Shown here piece after piece: positions 53,093 to 63,290 of a stretch of 64,000 nucleotides of DNA. Every line of letters starts with the position of its first letter. Within the stretch, counting starts at the first letter, position 1. The position numbers were made by a program, and so were the translations under genes. This DNA comes from Amycolatopsis taiwanensis DSM 45107 (GTDB taxonomy: Bacteria; Actinomycetota; Actinomycetes; Mycobacteriales; Pseudonocardiaceae), in assembly GCF_000519205.1 (NCBI RefSeq), contig NZ_KI912601.1, positions 92,571 to 156,570 of the forward strand, in the 5' to 3' direction. The notes beneath the pieces were generated by a model that searched no databases, was not told the DNA's origin, and worked only from the letters and a program-made list of their open reading frames with translations.

Positions 53093-53268
53093 AGCGGCAT
53101 CCTTTCCTGATACGGAAAGTCGAAGGGTGAGACCAGGACGATAGTTCGTGCCGTGAGGCAACAAACGAGCACCGACAAGACAGAACCGAACGACATGCTG
53201 TCACCGCACCACGGCCGCCGGCGCCAAGTCGACGCCACGAGGCTCACCTGCAGTCATCCTCTCATGCC

Positions 53269-56200
53269 GTGGATGAACTGGCGAAAATCCCGTTGCCCAC
53301 GGGCGCTGATCGGGAACAATCCTGGCCCATGGATCTGGAGGAGTTGTCGGCGCGGCTCGACTCGTTGGTCTTTCCGACACGCCAGCGCGTTCTGGCTGAC
53401 ACCGCACGGTCGCTGGCCGGGACGCCGGCGCTGACCGCCCTGCTGGCGGAATTGGAGGGCCAGTCCGGCATCGCACGCACGTGGGCAGTGATGATGGCGA
53501 TTGTCGCGGGTGACCAGACCTATCTGCGGCGCTGCCCGACCTCGCCCGACATAGCGGTAGCGGCAGCTGCGGTGAACTACTGCGTGCGAAAGGGCCTGCA
53601 CTTCGAGGTGATCGCTGATGCGCTGCCGACCGCGCCGATGGCGTGGCGGCGCTCGCTCTATAGCGCATTGCGTGCCAAGAACAGGGTTGAGTGGGCGAGC
53701 AGCCTGCTGCCTTCGGTGCGCGAGCGGTTCGGCGATCACGAGGCGGCAGCCCTGTTGCCGGCCTGCAATACGGCTACGGTCACAACGCTGCTGCCCGAGT
53801 TGGACTTCGCGGTGGCGAACGTGGAAGTACTCGCCCGTCGGCATCCCGCCGTGGTGCTGGGTCACCTGCGGCGTCGACTGGTCGAGGCGGGTGAGGCCGA
53901 GCGTGCCGGTGTGTGGGCGCGCTACGGCGCGGCGGTCGGCGGTCTTGCCCGGCATGACTCCGGGCAGGTCCTCGAATTGCTGGAGCGGTGGGGACCGGTG
54001 ACCGGGTTGCCGCTTGGGGCCGGCCGCTGGCTGGTCATGCTGGCCAAGGTCGAGCCGGAACGGGTGGCCGCGATCCTCGCCGACCCTGATCGGCGCATCC
54101 GTTTTCATCCCAGTCGAAACCTGTGCCAGGCGTTGCGGCAGGCGTCGGACGTGTCCCTGGCGGCACTGGCGCGTGCCGTGATCGGTGACCACGATCGTCT
54201 GACCACGCTGCTGCGTCGGCTCCCGCCGTCGCGGCGGGCGCGAGTGTTGGATGCCGCACTGGGCGGCCGGGACATCGTCGCGGCCGGACTGCCCACCCCG
54301 GTGTTGGATCTCCTGCATTGGCAGGCACGGCACGCCCAGGCACGCCGGCTGCTGACCACTCGGCCCGTGGCGGACAACCCTGGGGTCCGGTTGGAGGTCA
54401 CCGCCCGGCTGCCGTGGGCGGAGGCCGAACCGATGCTGCAGGCGCAGACGGCTCGCCCGGTCGCCGCCGAGCGCGAGCACGCCTACCCGCTCCTGATAGG
54501 CGCGGCGGCGGCCACCCGCGACCCGAACACGGTCGGACAGGTGTTGGCGTCGCTGACCCGGCTGCCCAACGAACAGGATCCGGTCCGCCGCGCGGCGATG
54601 CAGGCGATCGCCGCGATCCCCGCGCGGCTGTTCCGGCCGTCCGACCTGCCGCAGGTGGAGAAGATGGCCACCGACGCCTTGCAGGCCAGGGACGCGTCCT
54701 GGACCACGCGGCAGGCCGTGGAGGCCGTGGCCGTGGGCCTGGTCCGACACGGCGCGGTGACCACCGATTCCCTCGTGGTCGACTGCGGTTTGCGGATCAT
54801 GGAACTGGCCGGCGGGCACACCCGCATGCTCAACCTGTACAACCTGGACCGGAACTTGCCGCGCGGTGCGGAACACGCCGTGTTCGAGGTGTTGCGGCCG
54901 CGTATCGCCGCCGACGCGCGGGTCGACCGCCACGAACTCGCGCTGTCGCTCGCGGCGGGCCTGCGGCGGCGTGCCTGGGCCATGCCGGATCTGCAGGACT
55001 ACCTCGGCGCGGCCATCACCGCGGCCTCGGACAGCACGGTCCGGCGCGCGATTGATCTCTGGTTGGCGTCACCGGCGAGCCGAGCGGAACGGGTCGAGAT
55101 CGTGTTCGGCCACGACCCGTCGACGATCACCGTGGCCTCGGTCGCGGACGCGATCAGCCGCCTACGCACCGACCTGTTGGACCGAGTGCTGGACCAGCCG
55201 CTGCACGGCCGGTTCGTCAAGCCCGGTGTCCGGGTCGTGCCGATCTTCCACGGCTCGCTGCGGCACTGGCTGCCCCGCCAGGTCACTCGGTATGCCGAAC
55301 TGCTGGCCGACCTGGCCACCGCACCGGGAAAGACGGTCTGGGAACGGGTGGCCGCCGTGCGGCGGCTGGGTCGGCTGCCCGGGGCCGGGGCCGACGCGGT
55401 GCGACCGTTCCTCTCCAACGATGAGGTGGCAGTGGTCGAGGCCGCTCTGGCAGCACTAGCCTGGACCGATCGTCCTGACCAGGTGCTGGGCGAGCTGCTC
55501 AGCTACGCCGATTCTGATCGTGCACGGGTCGCGGTGTACGCGGCGAGTCGCTGCGCCCGCGCCGTCTCACCCGAGATGGTGCTGGATGCACTGCGGCCGG
55601 TGCTCTCCGGCCGAAAGGTGACCTCCCGCAAGGAGGCGGTGCGGCTGATCGCCGAGCACCGCGCGCCCGGCGCTGTGGACGAGTTGACGGCGTTGTGGGC
55701 CGATCCGGACCTACACCGCGATGTCCGGCGCAGCGTCGTCTCGGCGGCGCGATGGGTGCTGGACGACGATCGCGTGTGGACGATGCTGTCCGACGCCGCT
55801 ACGGCGGATGGCTCGGTTGCCATGGCGCTGGCCGACACCGGACCGTTCACTGTCGCCGAGCGGCACCGGGCTCGGTACGGCGTACTGGTCCGGACCGTGG
55901 CCGGTCATCCAGATCCCGACGCGGCTCGTGCGGGATTGTCCGCGTGGCCGTCATGGGCGGCCTGCGACCACGACGGCGCAGCATCGCTGGCGACGGTGAT
56001 CTGCGACCTGCACAACACCGCCACCTGGCGGGCAGCGGTCGACGGGCTGATCACAGCCTGCGCGCTCACCCGTGATGCAGCGCCACTGCGTGCAGTGGTC
56101 GCGACATTGGCCAGCGTGGACGCGGTGATGGGTCCGGATCGGGATCTGCCGGCCCGCCAGCGTGTGCGCCACCTAGTGGAGAGTCTCGCAGCCCGCGTCG

Positions 56201-56625
56201 ACATGTCGGGTGAGGCCCTGCGCGGTGTGGCGGATGCGATGTCCGAGGTGTTGGCCTCCACCGCGGAATACCGAGCAGACGGGCTCGCACTGGCCGTGGC
56301 CGCGTTGCCTCGGCGGGGCGACCTGTTGCCGGCGTTGCGACGGATCGCCAACCTCGCGGATCGACCGGTGCTGGCGTGGTGCGTCACGGACTGGCTGGAA
56401 CGCTGGCTGACCGCACACGATCCGGGTCGGCCGTCGTTGTTGCCCACCGCTCGCGATCTTTCGACGACGTCCACGGGTGCGCTACTGGCCGCCGGCATCG
56501 CCGCCCAGGCCGGCCCGTACGCGGGCTGGCCGGCACCGTGGCGCGATCTCGTACTGGCACTACGCAAGCATGCCGACCCCGATATCCGCGAGCGCGCCCT
56601 ACGAACTGCCACTGCCCCCGAATGA
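53269..56625 (+). CDS. Very large helical-repeat (HEAT-like) protein
   Basis: 1118 residues, almost wholly alpha-helical with many repeats of about 35-45 residues, such as LAALARAVIGDHDRLTTLLR, VGQVLASLTRLPNEQDPVRR, ALAALAWTDRPDQVLGELLS and AVRLIAEHRAPGAVDELTAL. Many start with P or D between helices, like HEAT/Armadillo repeats. No signal peptide, membrane part or enzyme motif is seen. It is likely a cytosolic scaffold. The start could be GTG 53269 or ATG 53329 (MDLEELSARLDSLVFPTRQR); neither has a strong ribosome-binding site. A fragment of a second copy lies upstream at 52535. Confidence 0.75.
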   Translation: MDELAKIPLPTGADREQSWPMDLEELSARLDSLVFPTRQRVLADTARSLAGTPALTALLAELEGQSGIARTWAVMMAIVAGDQTYLRRCPTSPDIAVAAAAVNYCVRKGLHFEVIADALPTAPMAWRRSLYSALRAKNRVEWASSLLPSVRERFGDHEAAALLPACNTATVTTLLPELDFAVANVEVLARRHPAVVLGHLRRRLVEAGEAERAGVWARYGAAVGGLARHDSGQVLELLERWGPVTGLPLGAGRWLVMLAKVEPERVAAILADPDRRIRFHPSRNLCQALRQASDVSLAALARAVIGDHDRLTTLLRRLPPSRRARVLDAALGGRDIVAAGLPTPVLDLLHWQARHAQARRLLTTRPVADNPGVRLEVTARLPWAEAEPMLQAQTARPVAAEREHAYPLLIGAAAATRDPNTVGQVLASLTRLPNEQDPVRRAAMQAIAAIPARLFRPSDLPQVEKMATDALQARDASWTTRQAVEAVAVGLVRHGAVTTDSLVVDCGLRIMELAGGHTRMLNLYNLDRNLPRGAEHAVFEVLRPRIAADARVDRHELALSLAAGLRRRAWAMPDLQDYLGAAITAASDSTVRRAIDLWLASPASRAERVEIVFGHDPSTITVASVADAISRLRTDLLDRVLDQPLHGRFVKPGVRVVPIFHGSLRHWLPRQVTRYAELLADLATAPGKTVWERVAAVRRLGRLPGAGADAVRPFLSNDEVAVVEAALAALAWTDRPDQVLGELLSYADSDRARVAVYAASRCARAVSPEMVLDALRPVLSGRKVTSRKEAVRLIAEHRAPGAVDELTALWADPDLHRDVRRSVVSAARWVLDDDRVWTMLSDAATADGSVAMALADTGPFTVAERHRARYGVLVRTVAGHPDPDAARAGLSAWPSWAACDHDGAASLATVICDLHNTATWRAAVDGLITACALTRDAAPLRAVVATLASVDAVMGPDRDLPARQRVRHLVESLAARVDMSGEALRGVADAMSEVLASTAEYRADGLALAVAALPRRGDLLPALRRIANLADRPVLAWCVTDWLERWLTAHDPGRPSLLPTARDLSTTSTGALLAAGIAAQAGPYAGWPAPWRDLVLALRKHADPDIRERALRTATAPE

Positions 56626-56866
56626 CGTTGTGCCGGTGCAAGCGACCTCGCAAGGAACGGATCACAGCAGACGGCCCGCCGGAATGGACAGTGCACGACA
56701 TCTGAACGCACGCTGATGCCGAGGTACGGGCGATGGCGTGACTTCAGTAGCAGTGCGTTTCCTCCCGACCACTGGAGGCTGCTGCCGAACGAGCGGACGT
56801 GAATGTAGTTGCGCCCCGGAGGGACGATCCCGTTGGGGCGCAACCACATCGGCCATGCTGGGCGGC

Positions 56867-57775
56867 TCAGTTCACGGGCGCGGCGGTAGTCGACTGCTCC
56901 GCCGGGGCGAGCGCGAAACGCCTCGGCCTGTCGTTGGTCTTCACGGCGGTACTGTCGGCAACCAGCTTGTCCAGCACGTTGCTCACCGCGCCGCTGGACT
57001 TCCCGCCCAGGGCCTTGGCGATCGCGGTGGGACCGAACTCCTCGCCGGGGTGGTCGCGCAGGTAGTCCTCGACCATGCCCCGCAGCGCACCGGGTGCCAG
57101 CCGCTCGGCCTTCTGGACTCCTCCGCTATCAGATGCCGCGTCGTGGGCAGTCGTCCCGCCGTCGGCGGGTTCGGTCGCCTCGGTGACGGCGGGTTCACTG
57201 TCTGGCGGTGCGATCTTCTCGGACTCTGCCTCCGAAGAGGCCGACGCGGTCGCGTATTGGGCGTCGTCGGCTGCGGTGGTCGTGGGCTCCGTTTCCGCAG
57301 GCTCGGCGGTAACGCTCTCGGACGGTGTGGCGTCGTCGGGCACGGCGTCGGCGTCGGGCGTGGCCAGGGCTCTGGACGCGATGGTGGGGTCGTCCAGCGC
57401 GGTGTCCGTCGGGACGGTTTCTTCCGCCGCCGGCTCATTGGCGGGTACGTCGGCACCGGTGCTGTCGGTGTCGGTGATCGTCCACAGGTCGGCGGCGCGC
57501 CGACCACCCTCGGCGATCCCAGGGGTGCGGGTGACGGTGCGGTCGCTCTCCCAGCGGGTCAGGATCTTCTGCGCGGTCGACTTCCCGATCTTTGCCGCGA
57601 CCGACAGCTCGGCGGCGCTACTGTTGGGGTGGGCGTACAACGCAGCCCACAGCTTGTCTTCGGCGTCGGTGCGCACCGGCGCGGTGGTGGTCTGGTCAGG
57701 CACTGGCCGCAGTGCGCGGGCTGAGCCGGTCGTGCGGGTGGTACGGGCTTTGCGGGTACGGGTCTTGGTGGACAT
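56867..57775 (-). CDS. Regulator with two helix-turn-helix domains and an acidic linker
   Basis: 302 residues. The first winged helix is DKLWAALYAHPNSSAAELSV and GKSTAQKILTRWESDRTVTR. A long Thr/Glu/Ala/Asp-rich linker of about 115 residues follows. The second winged helix, LAPGALRGMVEDYLRDHPGE and FGPTAIAKALGGKSSGAVSN, closely matches the N-terminal domain of the MoxR-like ATPase at 48437. ATG 57775 follows GAGGGAC. It is divergent from the RAMA protein gene and may control the MoxR/VWA module and its own region. Confidence 0.8.
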   Translation of the reverse strand: MSTKTRTRKARTTRTTGSARALRPVPDQTTTAPVRTDAEDKLWAALYAHPNSSAAELSVAAKIGKSTAQKILTRWESDRTVTRTPGIAEGGRRAADLWTITDTDSTGADVPANEPAAEETVPTDTALDDPTIASRALATPDADAVPDDATPSESVTAEPAETEPTTTAADDAQYATASASSEAESEKIAPPDSEPAVTEATEPADGGTTAHDAASDSGGVQKAERLAPGALRGMVEDYLRDHPGEEFGPTAIAKALGGKSSGAVSNVLDKLVADSTAVKTNDRPRRFALAPAEQSTTAAPVN

Positions 57776-58092
57776 GACGTCCCTCGATTCGCGGTTCGTG
57801 GTCGGTGCTGGTCATTCCCCAGCCGGAGCGGTGTGACCCCCGGTGCGCTGCCGGTGTGGTCGGGCCACACGACTATGAACGCTTCCTTCGGCCCATGAAG
57901 TCAAGCGGGTTCGGCAAACAAGATTACTATCTCATGTAGACATTCGATCAACGTGCTCGAAATCTTTGCCCCACAAGGCGTGCATTTCCTGCCGTCGCCT
58001 ATACGGGCGTTGACAATCGCGCGGCGACGAAGCGTCCATATAGGTCAGCCAACCGGCCAACCGACGTCAGAACCCGAAGGGACGCATAGACA
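57776..58092. promoter_or_regulatory. Divergent intergenic region
   Basis: About 315 bases between the two-HTH regulator and the RAMA protein. The middle (57905-57970) is AT-richer than its surroundings (caagattactatctcatgtagacattcg) and is the likely site of divergent promoters. GAAGGGA precedes the ATG at 58093. No clear operator repeat was found. Confidence 0.4.
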
Positions 58093-58923
58093 ATGTCGAC
58101 CGACTACAACATCCCCGAACCGCCTGAAACAGCCCTCAACGCGGCCGTAGATACGGCGAAACGCGGCCCTGCACCCGATCACGCCAACGCGACCGCCGGG
58201 GCCCCGCGGTCGCACGAGGAGGTGGCGATGTGGGAATGGGAAGAGTTGCCGCCAAACACGATGATCCTCGCCCCTGCGTTCGACCCGCCGCCGATGCGGT
58301 GCCCGGACGGTGTGTGGGCGATGCTCGTGGCGGCGGTTGACCTCGTCGGTGACGCCGATCCCGACCGGGCGGGAGGGGTGGCGTTGTTCGCCGGGTGCTG
58401 GGTGCCCGACCAGCCACCGGCCGATGGCCTGTATGGCGGTGATCTCGTCGTGCGCCTGACGAACCCGGCCGGCCCGACCTACCCGCTGCCCTACAACCAC
58501 GTGGCCGATGTCGAGATGCTGCTGGCCTTCCACGGCCGCTGGCAGTGTGTCGGCCGATGGTGCGGGGTTGACGACCGCTGGCCGCATATCGTCGCGCCCG
58601 CCGCCGCCGCTGTGATGGGCTTGCACGGCGTTCTCCGTGAAGCCACCGTGTCGTGCAATAGGCCACAGCCGCCGATCACGTGGACGAGTGCCGGTGTCGC
58701 CGAATTGCTGGATGCGGGACTGGTCAAGGTTGGCGAGGAGTTGTTGTTCTGGAATCAGCGCAACCTTGGCATCCGCCACAGCGCCCGGATCCGCGCCGAC
58801 GGTGCGCTCGTCCTCACCGACGGCCAGGTGTATGCGAACCCGTCCGGTGCCACCACTGCGCTGGGCGGCACCCACCAGAACATCTGGGGCACGTTTCGCC
58901 GTGCCTCCGACGGACGCACCTAA
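58093..58923 (+). CDS. RAMA-domain protein
   Basis: 276 residues. The first 40 are disordered, the middle (ELPPNTMILAPAFDPPPMRC, DGVWAMLVAAVDLVGDADPD) is of unknown fold, and the C-terminal 80 match the RAMA domain found with restriction-modification enzymes: VAELLDAGLVKVGEELLFWN, ARIRADGALVLTDGQVYANP and SGATTALGGTHQNIWGTFRR. RAMA is thought to recognise modified or foreign DNA. No methylase or nuclease motif is in the same protein. ATG 58093 follows GAAGGGA. Confidence 0.7.
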   Translation: MSTDYNIPEPPETALNAAVDTAKRGPAPDHANATAGAPRSHEEVAMWEWEELPPNTMILAPAFDPPPMRCPDGVWAMLVAAVDLVGDADPDRAGGVALFAGCWVPDQPPADGLYGGDLVVRLTNPAGPTYPLPYNHVADVEMLLAFHGRWQCVGRWCGVDDRWPHIVAPAAAAVMGLHGVLREATVSCNRPQPPITWTSAGVAELLDAGLVKVGEELLFWNQRNLGIRHSARIRADGALVLTDGQVYANPSGATTALGGTHQNIWGTFRRASDGRT

Positions 58924-59501
58924 AGTGATCTGCGAACCGAGCTTCATGCACGGCGAGGACAGTAAGTCCCGCCACCCGTAGCACGTTGTCCACGCCGGAC
59001 GCCGCCTTGCGTGAGGCTTCGCCATGTGGCGGCGTCCGGCCAACCCGGAGGTATTCACCATAACCACATCAGAGTCCACAGTAGATTCTCTCGTCGTGTG
59101 GGGTGCGCGCCGGGGTAGGTCCCGGCTTTACCCTGGAGATCGCTGCGGTGCGATTGGCCAACGACATCGCCGAGTTACGCGACGACGGCGGCATTCCGGC
59201 CGACGTGCGCACCGTGACCACCGTACTTCCACTACAGCGAGTTCTAGAAATCAGAGTGCAGGCTTGTCGGTCGAAGCCGACCCGGACCGCACCACCATCC
59301 GCGAGGTGTCCAACACCCTATTCGAACTCGCCATTTTCCGGAGTTGGCGGCTGCGGCGTTGCGATGGGTAGGCGGCATCTCCGGCATACGTTGTCCAGGC
59401 CCGCAATGCGGGGTCGCGGCCAACCGTAGGTGCCGGATCGTGGAGCATCGCCGGGCGCCGGAACAGCACGGAACCTCCGAGGCCATTCAGGCGCCCGGTG
59501 G
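58924..59501. other. Region with coding remnants, no intact gene
   Basis: Protein-like fragments appear in different frames on the plus strand: GFTLEIAAVRLANDIAELRD at about 59125, SVEADPDRTTIREVSNTLFE at about 59270, and a zinc-ribbon-like RCPGPQCGVAANRRC at about 59395. They suggest one or two decayed small genes. No full frame with a good start can be supported. Confidence 0.4.
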
Positions 59502-62500
59502 TCAGCCATCAGCGCGGCGCGGGCTTGCGGTTGTCGTGGACCAGTCACTCATACGGGCCCGCTCTGTCAGTGTGGTGATGAGCGGTTCTGGCTGGACGAT
59601 GAGGCCGGCGAGGCTGCTATGAGTGTGCTCGACCGAGGCGACGAAGTCGGGGTGGGTCGCCCCGAGGGCCAGGAGTGCCTGATAGGCGACGAAGAAGGCG
59701 TTGGTGTGACATACCCGACGCCGATCGGGCGGGAGAGCTGCGGCGACGTCGTCGACGCGGTAGGTGCCGAGATGTTGGTAGGCGATCAGGAGACCTTCTC
59801 TGCGCACGATGGGGATATCGTCCTCGGACAGGCTTGGGACGACAACGGGGTGGCGGTGCAGCTGCTCATGTCTGGCGATGGCGCGGACCGCCTCGAGTTG
59901 TGGTACGACGGGATCGACCAGGTGACCTGGCGACCGTACCCAGGCCACATGGTGCGGAACACGGCACGTGCGAACCTTGGTGGGGTTCGCCATCGCCATC
60001 TCTTGCGGTTCGTCGAGCCTGATGTGTCCGTCATCGTGCAGCGCGAACAGGGCGACCTCGGCAATGTCCGTCTGCAGGCCGAGCATGCGGGCGGCGAGAC
60101 AGGTTTCGACGGCGACCTCGAGCGGTTCGCGGGGAGGGCCGCCGGCAGCACGGTGAACTTCGACGGAGCCGAGCGCGCGGGCCGGTGCTGGGCCAGCACC
60201 GTGATGGAGCAGGAGAGTGCGCATGGCGTCTTCGTCGATAGGTAGCACGGTGTCGGGTGCGGGAACCCGCGGCCTGCCAAACGTCATTTCGCCACCATCG
60301 TCTGGCGGTTCGAACGGTGTGGTTGCCTGTCGATCAGCGGTGTCCTCGCACCAGGTCAGCAGAAGCCGCAGGATCCTGTCCACCAGGCCGGTGCGCTCGA
60401 CTGCGGCAATCTCGGCCGGCACTGCTTCGGCGAGCCACGCAGTGCAGGCCGCCTTGTCCTCGTCGAGGTAGCAACGTAGTGCTTGCAGGACGGCCAGGAT
60501 GTCGCGGTCGCCGGCCTGGATTGGGATCTCTTGCTCGCGAGCGAGGTCGGCGATGCGCCCAATCGCCGCGAAGACCCGAAATGCCCTGTGCTCCTGAGTT
60601 GTCATGCCCCCGATGCACGCGATGCCGAGGTTCCGTATCACTGTCGCGATGTCGAACCGTTGTAGTGCTCTCGCTCGGGCGGTGTCTTCGAACCGAGCAA
60701 CAATGGCGTCTGCCCCGTCCCAGTCCCCGGTGTCGACGCACGCTTCGGCGATGATCCGCAGGACCTGGGGATACTCGGTATGATCGTGGTTCATCTGGGC
60801 GAGCAGTGCCTCACCCTGGGTCCGGGCTTCGGCGGCGCGCCCGGTTCTGATCAGCTGGTTGAGCCCGAGTAGTTCGTCGAACCAGTCGAGCCGGGTCGTG
60901 GTCGGGAGCATCCGGTGGAAGTCTCGCAGTGCGGACTGCAACGCGGCCAGTTGGGGATGCTCGGCCCCGTGATTCAGCAGGTTCTGCACAGTCGCACCGG
61001 CCCATCGAATGGACTCCGCCGCAGCTTGCTCGTGCAACGCTACCGCGCGGGGTACCTCGGCGATCAATCGCTCCAGGGCCGACACGATCTGATCAGCAAC
61101 GTCGCGTGGACGGTCGGCCAGTTGATATAGCACGTGCGCGTAGGACGCGAGTGTCTGGATACGGAGAACGGCCGACTCGTCATCGGTCACGCTGTCCAGG
61201 TATGTCAATTCCGCAACCACATATCTCGCCACGCGCGGCCATGCCTCCCAGGCTCCGAGGACACCTGCGGTGTTACCCCACAAAAGAGCGCTCGCGCGGT
61301 TGACGACGCCCAGTTCGATGGTGCGTTCCGACAGTTCGATGGCATGAGACACGATGCTGACCGCCGCCCGCGTCTCGTCGCTCGACGTGAACGTCTGCAA
61401 CCACGCTTGCGCGCAGAATGTCAGCTTGAACAGGGTGATGTCGGTGACGCCTTCGTTATCGACCAGACCCCGAACGATGAACTGAACGATGTCGTTCATG
61501 GCCACTGAGACACCGATCGGTCCGACGTCGATGGGGCCGCCGGACTCGATCAAAGGTAGGGGCAGAGGTTCATCCGCTGTCACCAGCGAGTCACGTTTCA
61601 TCGCTCGCACGACCTCGCCCACGGGAGGATCAGACTGTGCGTAGTGTGGAAAGGTATTCAGCACCGTGTCTGCCGCAGCGGCCAACAGCAGTTGTACCGG
61701 GATCTGCCGCGACGCGACGAAGGCCGCACCACGCAACGCCTGCGCGGCCAGCACAGCCGCAGGGTCCGTGCGTCCGGTCACCCGCTGCCACATCGCGGTG
61801 ATCGTGCCCACGACGGTGTCCGGGTAGCCCACAGGGACCGAGGGCCTGTCGTCCATCGCTCGTTGCAGCAGCCTCTCGAACTTGGCGATGGAACGAGCGA
61901 GATCGCTGTGATACTCCAACACCGTGGCCATCAGATAGGCCGCCGTGATCTCCAGGGCAAGCGGCCAGTTGTGCAGTCGAGTCGCCAGCCGCCGCAGTGA
62001 CCGACGATCGTCATCCGCCGGTGAACGTCCCGCGAGAATACGGCGAGCGAGCAGATCGACGGCTTCGCTGTCGGTCATGGCACCCACCTCAACCTTCGCA
62101 GCGGCCGGTCCGACCAGCCGAGTCTGATCCGTACTGGTCACGATGACGTGACCATGGCCGCTGGGCGGGATCCAGTCCCGTACCACCATCTGATCCGCGC
62201 AGTTGTCGAACACCAGTAGCCAGGGCCTCGCGCTGCGCCCGAGCGCGCCGACAACCCGCTGCCGCAAAGGGACAGCCCGATCACCATCTGCAAGAAGGCC
62301 ATGGTCCTGCAGCCATACCGCGACCGCAGTGAACGACGCCGTGATCCGCGATGATGTTGTCGCATCGATCCACATGATCATCGCGTAGGTGTCGGCGTTG
62401 TCATCGGACCATGCCGCAGCCAGGCTGCTCTTGCCGATACCCGACAGGCCAGTCAAGACACACACCGGTGCCCTGTCACGCGGCACCGGAACCGGCAGGT

Positions 62501-63290
62501 GCTCCCGCATCCGCGCTAGCACTTCGGGCCGCGGAATATCACCGGTTCGAGGCAACGGCGTCACCGGAACAGCCCAGTCTCGCTCACGCATCAACGCCTT
62601 CAACGACGCCGCATCCGTCCCCAATACGGCGAGGAGATCAGGCATGGTCAACTCCGTTTGAGCGGCGCCCGCTCCTTTCGCCATCACCTCCCACAGCAGA
62701 TAGCCAGTCACCAACCCGGCCGCGTCCCACCCCACCGTCGACGGAGCGACGTGATGCCGCGCGGCGCGCACGCGTTCTCGCACGTCCATACGGACCTGCT
62801 CGATGCCCCGCGTGTCCAGCACAACTTGCACACGCCGCATCCGCTCCCAAAACCGCTCATCCTTGGTCGCCAAGACGGCCGCGACCTTCGACCGCCCAGC
62901 CACGGCGAGCACACGCTCCCGCAGGTCGGACTTGCCAGCCCGCAACACCGCCAGCAACTTGGTGAGACGGTCATCGGCCGACCGATTGGTGACCACCAGA
63001 TACCGCTCGGCGGCATGAGTCAACAGCCGCACCAGAATGTCCAGCAACTGGGCCGCGGTCATGACGGCGGCCACGCCGCCGCTTTTCACCTGGGCAACGG
63101 TCCGGGTCCGCTCGCCACATCGCAACGAGAAATCGACAACGTCCTGGTCGGCATCAACCGCGGTGGTGAGGACGTCCTCAACCCCCAACGCAGTCACCTC
63201 CGCATCGTCAGAGAACACCGCCGACAGCCCGTATTCCAACGTCCACAGAAACTGGAACTCGAACCCGCGTATGGCGTCCTGTCCGCCCAC
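59502..63290 (-). CDS. STAND NTPase with N-terminal Cap4-like nuclease (Avs-like)
   Basis: 1262 residues. The first 210 residues look like the Cap4/DUF4297 dsDNA-nuclease domain: GGQDAIRGFEFQFLWTLEYG, ALGVEDVL (Glu 38/Asp 39), DVVDFSL (Asp 53) and TVAQVKSG (Gln 67, Lys 69). The NTPase has Walker A VLTGLSGIGKSSLAAAW (281-290) and Walker B RPWLLVFDNCADQ, then HVIVTSTDQ and WPLALEITAAYLM. The remaining 750 residues are TPR-like and helical, with a distinct C-terminus. This is the effector-NTPase-sensor layout of Avs antiphage proteins, which assemble on a phage protein and cut DNA. GTG 63290 follows AAGGAG. Confidence 0.85.
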   Translation of the reverse strand: MGGQDAIRGFEFQFLWTLEYGLSAVFSDDAEVTALGVEDVLTTAVDADQDVVDFSLRCGERTRTVAQVKSGGVAAVMTAAQLLDILVRLLTHAAERYLVVTNRSADDRLTKLLAVLRAGKSDLRERVLAVAGRSKVAAVLATKDERFWERMRRVQVVLDTRGIEQVRMDVRERVRAARHHVAPSTVGWDAAGLVTGYLLWEVMAKGAGAAQTELTMPDLLAVLGTDAASLKALMRERDWAVPVTPLPRTGDIPRPEVLARMREHLPVPVPRDRAPVCVLTGLSGIGKSSLAAAWSDDNADTYAMIMWIDATTSSRITASFTAVAVWLQDHGLLADGDRAVPLRQRVVGALGRSARPWLLVFDNCADQMVVRDWIPPSGHGHVIVTSTDQTRLVGPAAAKVEVGAMTDSEAVDLLARRILAGRSPADDDRRSLRRLATRLHNWPLALEITAAYLMATVLEYHSDLARSIAKFERLLQRAMDDRPSVPVGYPDTVVGTITAMWQRVTGRTDPAAVLAAQALRGAAFVASRQIPVQLLLAAAADTVLNTFPHYAQSDPPVGEVVRAMKRDSLVTADEPLPLPLIESGGPIDVGPIGVSVAMNDIVQFIVRGLVDNEGVTDITLFKLTFCAQAWLQTFTSSDETRAAVSIVSHAIELSERTIELGVVNRASALLWGNTAGVLGAWEAWPRVARYVVAELTYLDSVTDDESAVLRIQTLASYAHVLYQLADRPRDVADQIVSALERLIAEVPRAVALHEQAAAESIRWAGATVQNLLNHGAEHPQLAALQSALRDFHRMLPTTTRLDWFDELLGLNQLIRTGRAAEARTQGEALLAQMNHDHTEYPQVLRIIAEACVDTGDWDGADAIVARFEDTARARALQRFDIATVIRNLGIACIGGMTTQEHRAFRVFAAIGRIADLAREQEIPIQAGDRDILAVLQALRCYLDEDKAACTAWLAEAVPAEIAAVERTGLVDRILRLLLTWCEDTADRQATTPFEPPDDGGEMTFGRPRVPAPDTVLPIDEDAMRTLLLHHGAGPAPARALGSVEVHRAAGGPPREPLEVAVETCLAARMLGLQTDIAEVALFALHDDGHIRLDEPQEMAMANPTKVRTCRVPHHVAWVRSPGHLVDPVVPQLEAVRAIARHEQLHRHPVVVPSLSEDDIPIVRREGLLIAYQHLGTYRVDDVAAALPPDRRRVCHTNAFFVAYQALLALGATHPDFVASVEHTHSSLAGLIVQPEPLITTLTERARMSDWSTTTASPRRADG

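Noticed and set aside
52536-54036. Exact 1500-base distance between the duplicated fragments
   Set aside because: Probably chance; nothing else repeats at that spacing.
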